The notes: generated from the letters alone by a model not told the origin. A stretch of DNA of 64,000 nt from Caldifarciminota bacterium (GCA_027003075.1 JALWYV010000055.1:43200-107199), one strand, 5' to 3'; counted from the first letter of the stretch, positions 25,079 to 33,842 are shown. Program-made: numbers and translations.

Positions 25079-26004
25079 AGGTCGTTGTGGCCCTCGGAGG
25101 GAACGCCCTCCGGAAGAAAGGGGAGGGTTTTGATTACGAGACCCATTACGAAAACGCCCTGCTGACCTTCAGAAAACTTGCCGAGAGCGGTTTCTTCTCC
25201 CCCGAAAGGAAGGTGATCGTAACCCACGGCAACGGTCCCCAGGTGGGTATGGAGTTCATGAGGCACTTTCTAACCAAGGATCGCTATCCGATGTACCCCC
25301 TACACGCTCTCACGGCCTCCACTCAGGGGTGGATAGGTTACATCCTGGAGCAGGCCCTCAGGAAGGTACTTATGGAGAGGGGAATATCCCGCGAGGTGGC
25401 GACGGTGGTGACCTTGGTTGAGGTATCGCCAGATGATCCCGCACTCAAAAACCCGGAAAAGCCCATAGGGGAGTTCATGAGCCGGGAGAGGGCAATGGAG
25501 TTATCCATACTTACCGGACTCCCGGTTAAGGAGGATGCCAACAGGGGGTGGAGGCTGGTCGTGGGTTCTCCCCGACCCCTGAAGGTCATAAATTCCCGGA
25601 TAATAGGCGCCCTCGCCGAGGTGGGGGTTGTCGTGATAGGCGTGGGAGGGGGTGGAATCCCCGTAACGGGGAAACTGTCCGGTGTCCCGGCCGTAATAGA
25701 CAAGGATCGGGCCAGCTCCCTTCTTGCCAGAGAGGTGGGGGCGGATGCCCTTTATATCCTCACTCAGGTTCCCTTCGTGTACGTGAACTACGGAAAGCCC
25801 ACTCAGAAACCTTTACGGAAGGTGCGGGTGAAAGATCTGGAGAGGTACATGGAGGAGGGACACTTTGCCCCCGGCAGCATGCTTCCGAAGGTGGAAGCCG
25901 CCATAGATTTCCTCAAAAACGGAGGTAAAAGGGTTGTGATAACCTCTCCGGATTACCTCCCGGAGACCGAAAGGGGGGATGCCGGTACGGTCGTCCTGCC
26001 ATGA
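25075..26004 (+). CDS. arcC: Carbamate kinase
   Basis: It interconverts carbamoyl phosphate plus ADP with carbamate plus ATP. The 309-aa protein has the amino-acid-kinase start VVALGGNALRKKG, VTHGNGPQVG, VIGVGGGGIPV and the ending SMLPKVEAAIDFL with VITSPDYL. Arginine deiminase and ornithine carbamoyltransferase genes are absent here, so the source of carbamoyl phosphate is unclear. It sits between a barrel gene and a membrane protein with ATGA overlaps on both sides. Confidence 0.95.
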   Translation: MKVVVALGGNALRKKGEGFDYETHYENALLTFRKLAESGFFSPERKVIVTHGNGPQVGMEFMRHFLTKDRYPMYPLHALTASTQGWIGYILEQALRKVLMERGISREVATVVTLVEVSPDDPALKNPEKPIGEFMSRERAMELSILTGLPVKEDANRGWRLVVGSPRPLKVINSRIIGALAEVGVVVIGVGGGGIPVTGKLSGVPAVIDKDRASSLLAREVGADALYILTQVPFVYVNYGKPTQKPLRKVRVKDLERYMEEGHFAPGSMLPKVEAAIDFLKNGGKRVVITSPDYLPETERGDAGTVVLP

Positions 26005-27464
26005 GGAACCTCGTTAGACGATCTCTTTCCGACCCCTACCTCCTGATCCTTCTGGCCATATTCGTCTTCTCCCGGATATTTCTCCGTATTGTACTCGGAG
26101 TAAGGTTTGATATGTCCTCCCTCACGTGGGCGTGGCAACTCCTTGACCCCGCATGGTTGAAGTCCGATCCCCTGACCTCAATATGGTACATGCACATGCA
26201 ACCTCCCCTCTTCAACCTCCTCACGGCCTTTGCCCTCAGAACGCCCTTTCCTTCCGTCCTACTTGACGCTCTTTTCCTGACGTTCGGCTTCCTCATCACG
26301 GTTATCCTCTACAGGCTGGCTATATGGTTCGGACTTTCCCGTCCCCTTTCGGCCATAGCCGTGGCCGTGGTATTCGTCCTCAACCCCTCATCTTTCCTTT
26401 ACGAGACGTGGTACTTCTACACGTATCCCGTCCTATTTCTCACGGCTCTTTTCTCTCTCCTCCTCGTCAGAGCCATCCGTAACCCCACGTTCTGGCGGTT
26501 GACGGCCGCACTATCCGTCTTAACGGTGATCACCCTCACCCGGTCCAGCTATCACCTGATAACGTTCGTCATCGTGGGTCTGGGGCTGGTGTGGTTCCTC
26601 AGGAAAAAGTGGAGAACAGTTATCCTCGCGGTCGCGATAACCTCTCTCCCTACCTTCCTATGGTACTTCCGGAATTACGTTATGTTCGGCACCTTCTCCC
26701 CCACCAGCTGGACGGGTATGAACCTCACCCGTCTCGTATGGAACATGCCCGGCTGGGGAGAGGAGAGGTTCAGGGAACTCCACAAGGAAGGTATCGTTTC
26801 CGCCCTTATGACCACCTACCCCTTCTCCCCTCCCGATGTGTACGTTCGGCTTCTGAGTTTCAAGGAGCGTACGGGTGTGGAGGTGCTGGACTCCTTTTAC
26901 GAGCCGACTACGGGAGGCCCCAACTACAACCACGCCGTCTATCCCGTGGTCTCCGGGGTACTTCTCAGGGACAACATCAATCTCGCACGGCGTTATCCGT
27001 ACGTTTACATCCGGGCTGTGGCATCCGCCTTCAAGAACTTCACGTACCCCCCCTACGCCTACGTGTATATGGGCAGGTTCCACCTACTCTTTGATGAAAA
27101 CAACCTGCGAATATTTCACAGTCTCAAACCCTTTCTGCGGGTTTACGACCTCCTCTACGGATGGCCGGGAAAAAAGTTTCCGGGTATAACCGTCCTCCTC
27201 CTCATTATGGCCTTTCTTTTACTTCTGCCCCGCCTTCTGAAACGGCCGGAGACAGGGGTTCTGAGCCTGTTCCTGCTCTACCTGATAGGCGTACACACGG
27301 CCTTTGAGAGGAGGGAGAACATGAGGTTCAGGTTCCAGTTTGAGGCCGTTCTTGTACTTTTGATAATGGCCGGCATCACTCAATCTATCAACTCCGCGAA
27401 CTCCCTTCCCAGAAATTCTATGAATTCGGGGGAATCGGATGCCCGCGATATGGGGCCGTCGTAA
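26001..27464 (+). CDS. Polytopic membrane protein, glycosyltransferase-C-like
   Basis: The 487-aa protein has about ten hydrophobic segments. An early periplasmic loop (DMSSLTWAWQLLDP, SIWYMHMQPPLFN) places acidic and aromatic residues where GT-C enzymes such as ArnT/PMT bind lipid-linked sugars. This supports a lipid-sugar transferase but does not prove it. The last 28 codons overlap the end of the convergent mlaF gene by 85 bases. It is translationally linked to arcC by ATGA. Confidence 0.65.
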   Translation: MRNLVRRSLSDPYLLILLAIFVFSRIFLRIVLGVRFDMSSLTWAWQLLDPAWLKSDPLTSIWYMHMQPPLFNLLTAFALRTPFPSVLLDALFLTFGFLITVILYRLAIWFGLSRPLSAIAVAVVFVLNPSSFLYETWYFYTYPVLFLTALFSLLLVRAIRNPTFWRLTAALSVLTVITLTRSSYHLITFVIVGLGLVWFLRKKWRTVILAVAITSLPTFLWYFRNYVMFGTFSPTSWTGMNLTRLVWNMPGWGEERFRELHKEGIVSALMTTYPFSPPDVYVRLLSFKERTGVEVLDSFYEPTTGGPNYNHAVYPVVSGVLLRDNINLARRYPYVYIRAVASAFKNFTYPPYAYVYMGRFHLLFDENNLRIFHSLKPFLRVYDLLYGWPGKKFPGITVLLLIMAFLLLLPRLLKRPETGVLSLFLLYLIGVHTAFERRENMRFRFQFEAVLVLLIMAGITQSINSANSLPRNSMNSGESDARDMGPS

Positions 27465-28111
27465 ACGATCTTCCCCTTTTCCAGAAATATCACCCTATGC
27501 CCGAACCTCCTCGCAAGGACTATGTCGTGGGATATGATCACGGTGGTGGCGTCCAGCTCCTCGTCCAGCTTCTGCATGAGGTCGTATATCATCCGGGAGG
27601 TCATAGGATCAAGGCCACTCGTCGGCTCGTCGTAAAAGATGTACTCCGGATCCACTGCTATGGCCCTTGCTATACCTACCCGCTTACGCATGCCACCGGA
27701 CAGTTCCGAAGGGTACTTCGTATACGCGTCCTTAAGACCCACATGCTCAAGAGCCTCCATCGCCCTCTCCGTGGCCTCTTTTGAAGGTATTCCGGACTCT
27801 ATCAGGGGGAGCCTGACGTTCTCAAGGACGGTCATCCAGTCAAAAAGGGCGGCCCCCTGAAATACGTACCCGAACTTCTTCCTGAGTTTACTCAGTGTAC
27901 CCCAGTCGGCCGTGTCCACCCTCACGCCGTTTACCCACACCTCCCCCTCGGTTGGCTTAAGCAGGCCGACTATACACTTCAGGAGAACGGACTTCCCCAC
28001 GCCGCTCCTTCCCAGTACCACGACCGTATCCCCGTCGGGTATCTCAAGGTCTATCCCGTCCAGAACCTTCAGTTCTCCGAAGTACTTTTTGAGCCTTTTA
28101 AGCAGGATCAA
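27380..28111 (-). CDS. mlaF: ABC transporter ATP-binding protein, MlaF type
   Basis: The ATPase of a lipid (Mla/MCE-type) ABC importer-exporter at the inner membrane. It has 243 aa, Walker A GRSGVGKS, Q-loop YVFQGAALFDWMTV (the LFDSLTV-like variant typical of MlaF), signature LSGGMRKRVGIARA, Walker B YIFYDEPTSGLDP and the H-loop IISHD. It starts with TTG at 28111; TAAAAT at complement(28118..28123) is 6 bases before it. The matching permease MlaE is at 55177, 27 kb away, and no MCE-domain protein is seen. Confidence 0.9.
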   Translation of the reverse strand: MILLKRLKKYFGELKVLDGIDLEIPDGDTVVVLGRSGVGKSVLLKCIVGLLKPTEGEVWVNGVRVDTADWGTLSKLRKKFGYVFQGAALFDWMTVLENVRLPLIESGIPSKEATERAMEALEHVGLKDAYTKYPSELSGGMRKRVGIARAIAVDPEYIFYDEPTSGLDPMTSRMIYDLMQKLDEELDATTVIISHDIVLARRFGHRVIFLEKGKIVYDGPISRASDSPEFIEFLGREFAELID

Positions 28112-28228
28112 GAGGCAATTTTAAGGTAGCCGTAGACGACCGTATAGGTAGCCGAGATTGAGGGTAGGCCATCTATCCCCCTGATGCGGAGACCCCTACG
28201 CCGAAGTAGTATGGCCTTCACCTCTTTC

Positions 28229-28693
28229 TTACGCATCCGCATCCTCTACCTCCGGGTTTTTTACAACCAAAATCCCTTTTAAGGGAGGAACTTCAAGGTG
28301 TTTGGGAATGGATAGAACCCACTCGTATCTATCAACCTTATAGTCGGCACGCTCAACATACTCCTGCGTGTTTTCGTATTTTCTTTTTAGAATGTCAGGG
28401 TCTATTCTGGGGCTACTCTTAGCCTCCACTATACGGGCAACGACCTTGCCGTCCTTATCCTCGTAGATATAAACGGCATCGGCATACTTTTTGCGACTCT
28501 CAAGGTCTGGTTTAAGAACCACCTTAACGTTTCGGGGTTTTACCTTAGAGCTTCCAACAAGGTGTAATTCCCTGTGCCATACTTCACTCTCCATTAGATC
28601 CCTTATATCAAGTAGGATTTGGGCGATAATACGGAGGTCTGGATTCTGAATCTGGTTTATGAGATCATCGGGATTCACGTTAAGATTATACAT
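28229..28693 (-). CDS. PD-(D/E)XK-like protein, 5' end unclear
   Basis: The 154-aa track product contains YADAVYIYEDKDGKVVARIVEAKSSP, an Asp strand followed by E-x-K that fits a nuclease-like fold. Coding-like sequence continues upstream in the same frame to about 28798 (ELYDFLTEAAEKYRQTSIRERLNFF) but offers no ATG, GTG or TTG. A single extra G in the G5 run near 28798-28802 would connect it to a TTG. The region is A+T-rich relative to its neighbours. Function unknown. Confidence 0.55.
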   Translation of the reverse strand: MYNLNVNPDDLINQIQNPDLRIIAQILLDIRDLMESEVWHRELHLVGSSKVKPRNVKVVLKPDLESRKKYADAVYIYEDKDGKVVARIVEAKSSPRIDPDILKRKYENTQEYVERADYKVDRYEWVLSIPKHLEVPPLKGILVVKNPEVEDADA

Positions 28694-28823
28694 ATGTTCG
28701 GGGTTTGAGGAGGCGAAGAAGTTAAGCCTTTCACGGATAGAAGTCTGCCTGTACTTCTCTGCGGCTTCGGTAAGGAAGTCGTAAAGTTCTCTCCTACCCC
28801 CAATTCGGGTCTATAATTTCAAT

Positions 28824-29222
28824 ATGAAAGTCATATGGGATGATTTTGCCCTGCTCTTTTTGAGGGTTTCGGTCTCGGCCATGATGATGGTACACGGTGT
28901 AGGTAAACTCTCCGACCCCGGCTCCTTCGTTAACCTCATAGAGATGAGCCTTAAGGCGGGTTCCCTATCCGTTCCCCTGGCGTACGCCTCCATACTGGCC
29001 GAAACCCTATTCCCCCTCCTGATTGTCCTCGGTATTATGGTGAGGGTATCCGCCCTCATATCGGCCATCAATATGCTCGTTGCGGCTTTCGTCTTCCACA
29101 TTATGGTCAAGGGGGATCCGTTCTTTGCATGGGAAAAGGCCGCCCTTTACGCTGTGGTCTTCCTCTACCTCGCTATAGTGGGAGGCGGAAGGTATACCGT
29201 TTTTAGATTTTTACGGGTTTAG
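28824..29222 (+). CDS. DoxX-family membrane protein
   Basis: A 132-aa protein with four hydrophobic segments and the family pattern LLFLRVSVSAMMMVHGVGKL near the N-terminus, followed by LAETLFPLLIVLG and the closing YLAIVGGGRYTV. DoxX-like proteins act in membrane redox or stress complexes; the partner here is unknown. TATAAT at 28812-28817 is 6 bases before the ATG. Its TAG stop forms part of the -10 of the next gene. Confidence 0.85.
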   Translation: MKVIWDDFALLFLRVSVSAMMMVHGVGKLSDPGSFVNLIEMSLKAGSLSVPLAYASILAETLFPLLIVLGIMVRVSALISAINMLVAAFVFHIMVKGDPFFAWEKAALYAVVFLYLAIVGGGRYTVFRFLRV

Positions 29223-29225
29223 AAT
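29220..29225 (+). promoter_or_regulatory. -10 element TAGAAT overlapping the doxX-like stop
   Basis: The TAG stop is the first half of the hexamer, and the next ATG is 9 bases downstream. Confidence 0.55.
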
Positions 29226-29234
29226 GAACACGTT

Positions 29235-29585
29235 ATGACAGATAAGAAAGGATGGTGGATCTTAGTTGACAAAGATGGCCTGATCATAGCCGGCGAAGGG
29301 CGATCCAAGGAGGATCTGGAGTACTTTGCCGCAGTGATAACCTTCGCTATAATAAGCCTGCGTAAAGCCATACGGGAAGAGATGGGCTCCGAAATATCGG
29401 AGATTTCCTTTAAAGTACCCGAACGTGGCCTCGTTTTTCACGTCCTTTCGCTCAAAGGGGGTAATCTCTTTCTGATAACTGCAATGCCGGAGTCCATGCC
29501 TCTTGGCATGATTCGTCTTAAGACGAAGGAGATATACGAGCGGGCAGAGAAGATAGTGGAGTCTCTGGGAACCAGAAAAGGATAA
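29235..29585 (+). CDS. Roadblock/LC7-like domain protein
   Basis: The 116-aa protein follows the roadblock layout: WWILVDKDGLIIAG, a long helix (DLEYFAAVITFAIISLRKAI), two strands (EISFKVPERGLVFHVLSL, GGNLFLITAM) and PLGMIRLKTKEI at the end. Such proteins partner small GTPases of the MglA type or serve in motility and stress sensing. No GTPase is adjacent. It is followed 5 bases later by a hemerythrin gene. Confidence 0.65.
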   Translation: MTDKKGWWILVDKDGLIIAGEGRSKEDLEYFAAVITFAIISLRKAIREEMGSEISEISFKVPERGLVFHVLSLKGGNLFLITAMPESMPLGMIRLKTKEIYERAEKIVESLGTRKG

Positions 29586-29589
29586 AGCC

Positions 29590-30045
29590 ATGATACAGTG
29601 GAGCGAAAAGGTAGCGACCGGCGTTCCGAAGATAGACGTTCAACACAGGGTTCTCATCAGGAACTTCAACCTCCTTGAGGAACATATCAACAACAGAACC
29701 CTGAGTTACGATGAACTTAACGAGTTACTGCTCTTTCTTCTCAAGTACGCCGAATGGCACTTCGGTAGGGAGGAGGAGTGTGTGGAAGAGACCGGATGTT
29801 ACATAGCCGAACTTAACAAAAAACAGCACGAGTGGTACATAAAACACTTCACCCAGTTGTACGAGGAGTTTAAGGCTATCAAGGACTGGACCGAGGAGAA
29901 ACTCTACGAGTGGGCCTCAAGGGTCCATAAAGAACTGAGCGAGTGGCTCCTAAAACACGTTATAAGGACGGACAGACATATCGGTGTGTGCATGGGTAAA
30001 TTGAAACCGGAGGAAGTTCCTCCCCCCGAAGAGAATCTGACGTAA
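29590..30045 (+). CDS. Bacteriohemerythrin
   Basis: A non-heme di-iron, oxygen-binding four-helix protein (151 aa). It has WSEKVATGVPKIDVQHRVLI with the first histidine, YAEWHFGREEECVEE, a further histidine in KKQHEWYIKHF, and LLKHVIRTDRHIG carrying the H-x4-D ligands. It probably binds or senses oxygen for the microaerobic or anaerobic cell. It lies 5 bases after the roadblock-like gene and probably shares its transcript. Confidence 0.92.
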   Translation: MIQWSEKVATGVPKIDVQHRVLIRNFNLLEEHINNRTLSYDELNELLLFLLKYAEWHFGREEECVEETGCYIAELNKKQHEWYIKHFTQLYEEFKAIKDWTEEKLYEWASRVHKELSEWLLKHVIRTDRHIGVCMGKLKPEEVPPPEENLT

Positions 30046-30046
30046 A

Positions 30047-30119
30047 TGCCCCGGGAGGGACTTGAACCCCCGACCCGCGGATTAAGAATCCGCTGCTCTG
30101 CCTGCTGAGCTACCGGGGC
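30047..30119 (-). tRNA. tRNA-Lys (CTT)
   Basis: The cloverleaf has acceptor GCCCCGG/CCGGGGC, D arm GTAGCTCAGCAGGCAGAGCAG, anticodon stem-loop GCGGA-TTCTTAA-TCCGC and T loop GTTCAAG. CCA is not encoded. The 5' end lies four bases behind the P1 helix of RNase P RNA on the same strand, so the two RNAs share a transcript. Confidence 0.97.
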
Positions 30120-30121
30120 AA

Positions 30122-30550
30122 CTACGGGTGGCCATAAGCCGGGTTCTGTACTCGGTGGTCATCTATCTGGCCCCACCGGTTACCCGATGAGGTCCGTCGC
30201 GGCCTACCCGGCGCTCAGGGGGTGCGGGCCACACCCCGGACCCGGAAGGGTCCTTCGCGCCTTATTTGGCCTTGCTCCGGGGGGCGGTCACCAGAGCCAG
30301 CCTTACGGCCAGCCGGGGGCCTTTCACCCCCTCACCCCGCATTGCTGCGGAGCCGGTGGGCTCTTACCCCACCCTTTCACCCTTGCCTCCATGACCCTTC
30401 CCCTTTCGGGGAAGGCGGATCGGCGGTCTTGTTTCTGTGGCCCTGCCGTGTGGGGAAAACCCCCACCCCGGGCGTTACCCGGCACCCTGCCCTCTGGAGC
30501 CCGGACTTTCCTCCCCCGCCGAAGCGGAGGCGACCACCGGCCACCCGTGG
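30122..30550 (-). ncRNA. rnpB: RNase P RNA
   Basis: The catalytic RNA that removes tRNA 5' leaders. On the minus strand, P1 (ACGGGTGGCC) at 30539-30548 pairs perfectly with GGCCACCCGT at 30124-30133. The conserved GAGGAAAGTCCGGGCTCC follows the 5' end and ACAGAACCCGGCTTA precedes the 3' end. The length of about 425 nt fits bacterial type A. Plus-strand ORFs at 30187 and 30222 are shadows of this RNA. The exact 3' end depends on how the junction to tRNA-Lys is cut. Confidence 0.97.
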
Positions 30551-30555
30551 AAACA

Positions 30556-30561
30556 ATTATA
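30556..30561 (-). promoter_or_regulatory. -10 element TATAAT of rnpB-tRNA-Lys
   Basis: TATAAT on the minus strand, about 6-7 bases ahead of the rnpB 5' end. It is divergent from TAAAAT at 30595-30600, which serves the ankyrin gene. Confidence 0.75.
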
Positions 30562-30606
30562 AAGCGGAACAGCTCTCAACCTATCACCCCTCCTTAAAAT
30601 GGGGAC

Positions 30607-32622
30607 GTGATTTACGACCTCTTAGACGCCGTATCCGCCGGAGATCACGACAAGATAAGGCAGTACATGGGACAGCTGGAGGATCCGAACCTGACCGAGA
30701 ACGGACGCGTCCTCCTGTGCGAGGTATTTGACCTGCCGGAGGTCCCTCCCCCCGAATCCCTGAACACCCTGGTGGAGATGGGGGCGAACCTCAACATCAG
30801 GATCGTATATTTCAAGGAGAGAAGGGACCTCTTTGCCACTCCCCTCAACTGCCTCGTGGAACGGATGGTGAGCCTCTGGGCGGCGAAGGACGATAGACTC
30901 AAGAAGTTGTGGAGGTTGTTTGAGAGGGCAATAGAACTGGGGGCGGACCCCACCCTACCCACCTTGAGCATGTACGGTGAGGCCGTTCGGTACGGTTATA
31001 CGGAACTCGTTGAGAGGCTCCATCAGCTCGGCGCCGACCCCAACGCCCTGGCCCTGGCCAAGGTCCCCGTCCCCACCGTAACCCTTAGCCGGAATACGAA
31101 GGTAGCAAGGATGTTGGAGGGTATGGGGGCGGACCCCATGGCTAAGGACTTCCTCGGCAGAGGCCCCCTCTTCAGCCTTATGGACTCCTTCAACCGGACC
31201 CGTGCCATCAACGACTGCTACGTCGCCCCCATCAGCGTCGTAAAGTGGTTCGTCAGGAAGGGGGCCGACCCGTACGAGGTCCTGGAGGGAGGGATAACCG
31301 TCGCCCACCTCGCCGCCCGTGGGGGAAACGCTAAGGCCCTGAAGTACTTCGCCTCGCTCGGTGTGGATCCCAACCGCAGGGACGACGAGGACAAAGCCCC
31401 CATACATTGGGCGGCCTCAAATTACGGTCTGACCTGGAGGAGGTCCTACCTGAAGGTCTTTGACGTCCTCGCCGAACTCGGTGTGTCCCTTGACGAACCG
31501 GACGGTGAGGGGAACCCACCCCTACACATAGCCGCGCGGAAGAAGGCCTACGAGACCGTCCTCCACCTCCTGAAGTTGGGCGCCAACCCGGAGGTAAGGG
31601 ATTCCGGGGGGATGACGCTCTGGGATATACTCGCCCAGCAGGGAAAGGTCCTCCGCTCTGGAAGGATCGTCAGCGTGGATTACGACGTACCCCAGCGGAT
31701 AAGGGACGTAGATAGGGCTGCTTCCACCCTCAAGGAGGTGCTTGAGGAGGTGGGCATCTCCCTACCCACCCGTAAGGCCCTCGTCCTCTATCCGGACCTG
31801 AAGGCGTCTCCGGACTTGATGAAGGTGGGCGGGATACCTCCGGGGATAGGGAGGGACAGGTGGCCGGTCGCACGGAAGGAGGTCTTCATGGCCATACTTG
31901 AGGAGGAGGGGGTAAAGCGGCGGGAGAGGTGGTGGAAGAAGTGGAGGGAGAGGTACGGGGATTACCCGGAGGGGTTCCTCCCCATGGAGCATTTCCTGAC
32001 CCTTGACCTCCGCCCCCTCGGATACCTGCCGGAGGGCCTCCCTGAAGGTACGGTAGCCGTCTCCCTCTTCTTCCCGCTGGTCAGATCCAACCTCAAGGAG
32101 TACCTCGCGTGGGGTAAGGAAACCCTGAAGACCTCGGAGTTCTACGCCCTCGTCCCCTTGAGTGAGGAGGACGTCGCCCGTGGCCCCCTCCTGATAGAGG
32201 AGGAAGTGCCGAGGTATTCGGCAAACAAACCGCCCTACGCCCTAACCTACAGGGAGGTGGAGGTCCCCCTGATACTGAAGGAGTTCTTCTATATGGAGGA
32301 TTACGACTCCGCCATCGTCAAGGGGGATGAGGGGACCCTCCGCGAGATCGCCCCGTCCCTCCTCAACGCTCTGTTGAGCATGAGGGGGGAGGACCGCCTG
32401 AAGGTGATACGGGCGATTCACGATCTGGAGCATGCCCTACTCCAGACCTCCTTCATCGGAGGCGTCCCCATATACACGCAGGAAAACAAGGGGGACCCGC
32501 TTGAGAGGTTCGTAGCCCAGTTGGGGGACGATATAACCGAGTACGGGGACCTGATCTGGAGCAACTTCGGCCTGGCCGTCGTATATGTCTTCACCCACCG
32601 GACGTTCGCCCAGAGGTACTGA
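30607..32622 (+). CDS. Ankyrin-repeat protein fused to a DUF1963 (YwqG-like) domain
   Basis: The 671-aa cytoplasmic protein (no signal) starts with GTG at 30607, 6 bases after TAAAAT (30595-30600). Residues about 1-340 hold ankyrin-type repeats: NTLVEMGANLN, RAIELGADPT, RLHQLGADPNA, HLAARGGNAKALKYFASLGVDPN and PLHIAARKKAYETVLHLLKLGANPE. Residues about 380-671 match DUF1963 with MKVGGIPPGIGRDRWPV and the final SFIGGVPIYTQ, GDLIWSNFGLAVVYVFTHR. Ankyrins bind proteins; the role of DUF1963 is unknown. It is alone in its transcript. Confidence 0.8.
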   Translation: MIYDLLDAVSAGDHDKIRQYMGQLEDPNLTENGRVLLCEVFDLPEVPPPESLNTLVEMGANLNIRIVYFKERRDLFATPLNCLVERMVSLWAAKDDRLKKLWRLFERAIELGADPTLPTLSMYGEAVRYGYTELVERLHQLGADPNALALAKVPVPTVTLSRNTKVARMLEGMGADPMAKDFLGRGPLFSLMDSFNRTRAINDCYVAPISVVKWFVRKGADPYEVLEGGITVAHLAARGGNAKALKYFASLGVDPNRRDDEDKAPIHWAASNYGLTWRRSYLKVFDVLAELGVSLDEPDGEGNPPLHIAARKKAYETVLHLLKLGANPEVRDSGGMTLWDILAQQGKVLRSGRIVSVDYDVPQRIRDVDRAASTLKEVLEEVGISLPTRKALVLYPDLKASPDLMKVGGIPPGIGRDRWPVARKEVFMAILEEEGVKRRERWWKKWRERYGDYPEGFLPMEHFLTLDLRPLGYLPEGLPEGTVAVSLFFPLVRSNLKEYLAWGKETLKTSEFYALVPLSEEDVARGPLLIEEEVPRYSANKPPYALTYREVEVPLILKEFFYMEDYDSAIVKGDEGTLREIAPSLLNALLSMRGEDRLKVIRAIHDLEHALLQTSFIGGVPIYTQENKGDPLERFVAQLGDDITEYGDLIWSNFGLAVVYVFTHRTFAQRY

Positions 32623-32623
32623 A

Positions 32624-32650
32624 AAAAGGGGGGCCTTCCGGCCCCCTTTC
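32624..32650. terminator. Bidirectional terminator between convergent genes
   Basis: GGGGGCC-TTCC-GGCCCCC. On the minus strand it is followed by six T, making a strong terminator for the thiolase operon. On the plus strand only three T follow. Confidence 0.85.
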
Positions 32651-32652
32651 CG

Positions 32653-33831
32653 TCAGATCATCTCAAATATCCCTGCTGCTCCCATACCTCCACCGATGCA
32701 CATCGTGACCATACCGAGCTGGCCCCCTATCCTCTGCAGCTCGTACAGGAGTTTGGCCGTCAGGATGGCACCCGTCGCGCCGAGCGGGTGGCCGAGGGCT
32801 ATGGCTCCGCCGTTGGGATTCACCCTCTCGTAGGGAAGGTTAAGCTCCCTTATAACTGCGAGGGACTGGGCGGCGAAGGCCTCGTTCAGCTCTATCACGT
32901 CCATGTCCTCAACAGTCAGGCCGGCCAGTTTCAGGGCCTTGGGTATGGCCTTTATGGGGCCTATCCCCATTATCTCCGGGGGTACACCGGCGACGGCGTA
33001 GGACTTGAAGTAGGCGGCCGGTCCCTTTATGCCGAGGGCCTTGGCCTTCTCCTCGGACATCACTATGACGGCCGCGGCCCCATCGCTCGTCTGGGAGGAG
33101 TTCCCGGCCGTCACCGTACCGCCCTGCTTGAAGACCGGCTTCAGTTTGGCCATCTTCTCAAGGGAGGTGTCGTACCGCACACCCTCGTCCACCTCAAACA
33201 CTATCTCCTGTACGTACGGGTTCCCGTCCTCGTCCTTTCTGATGACGCGGGTCTTTACGGGGACTATCTGCTCCTTGAACCTGCCCTCCTTTATGGCGCG
33301 GGCAGCCTTCATGTGGCTCTCGTACCCGAACTTGTCCTGATCCTCGCGGGAGATGTTGTACATCTCCGCCACCCTCTCGGCCGTCAGGCCCATGGACATA
33401 TAGACTTCCGGATGGTTGTCCATAAGGTACGGGTTGGGTGACGTCTTTATCCCTCCCATGGGTACCTTGCTCATGGACTCAACGCCACCGGCGATGATGA
33501 GGTCGGCCCATCCGGCCATGATCCACTGGGCGGCTATAGCGATAGACTGGAGACCTGAGGAACAGAAACGGTTTATGGTCATACCGGGCACGTCCACGGG
33601 CAGCCCCGCCCGCAGGAGGGCCACACGGGCCACGTTCATTCCCTGCTCCGCCTCCGGGAAGGCACACCCCATTATTACGTCGTCTATCTCTTTGGGGTCT
33701 ATGCCGGACCTCCTGACCACCTCCCCTATCACGAGGGCAGCCAGCTCGTCCGGCCGCGTGTCCTTCAAGCTCCCCCTCGGAGCCTTTCCGATCGGCGTCC
33801 TCACGGGGTAAGCGACGACTACCTTTCTCAT
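32653..33831 (-). CDS. fadA: Acetyl-CoA acyltransferase (thiolase)
   Basis: The last step of beta-oxidation: thiolysis of 3-ketoacyl-CoA. It has 392 aa. The nucleophilic cysteine lies in [11 protein letters not shown], followed by [16 protein letters not shown] and the second cysteine in [13 protein letters not shown]. The start is the ATG at 33831 behind AAGGAGG, not the longer track start. That Shine-Dalgarno fits a second gene in the fadN-fadA operon, 11 bases after fadN. Confidence 0.94.
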   Translation of the reverse strand: MRKVVVAYPVRTPIGKAPRGSLKDTRPDELAALVIGEVVRRSGIDPKEIDDVIMGCAFPEAEQGMNVARVALLRAGLPVDVPGMTINRFCSSGLQSIAIAAQWIMAGWADLIIAGGVESMSKVPMGGIKTSPNPYLMDNHPEVYMSMGLTAERVAEMYNISREDQDKFGYESHMKAARAIKEGRFKEQIVPVKTRVIRKDEDGNPYVQEIVFEVDEGVRYDTSLEKMAKLKPVFKQGGTVTAGNSSQTSDGAAAVIVMSEEKAKALGIKGPAAYFKSYAVAGVPPEIMGIGPIKAIPKALKLAGLTVEDMDVIELNEAFAAQSLAVIRELNLPYERVNPNGGAIALGHPLGATGAILTAKLLYELQRIGGQLGMVTMCIGGGMGAAGIFEMI

Positions 33832-33842
33832 TTTTTCCTCCT

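Noticed and set aside
30187-30731. Plus-strand ORFs of 136 and 169 codons
   Set aside because: They lie across the RNase P RNA on the other strand and the start of the ankyrin gene; their composition reflects RNA structure, not coding.
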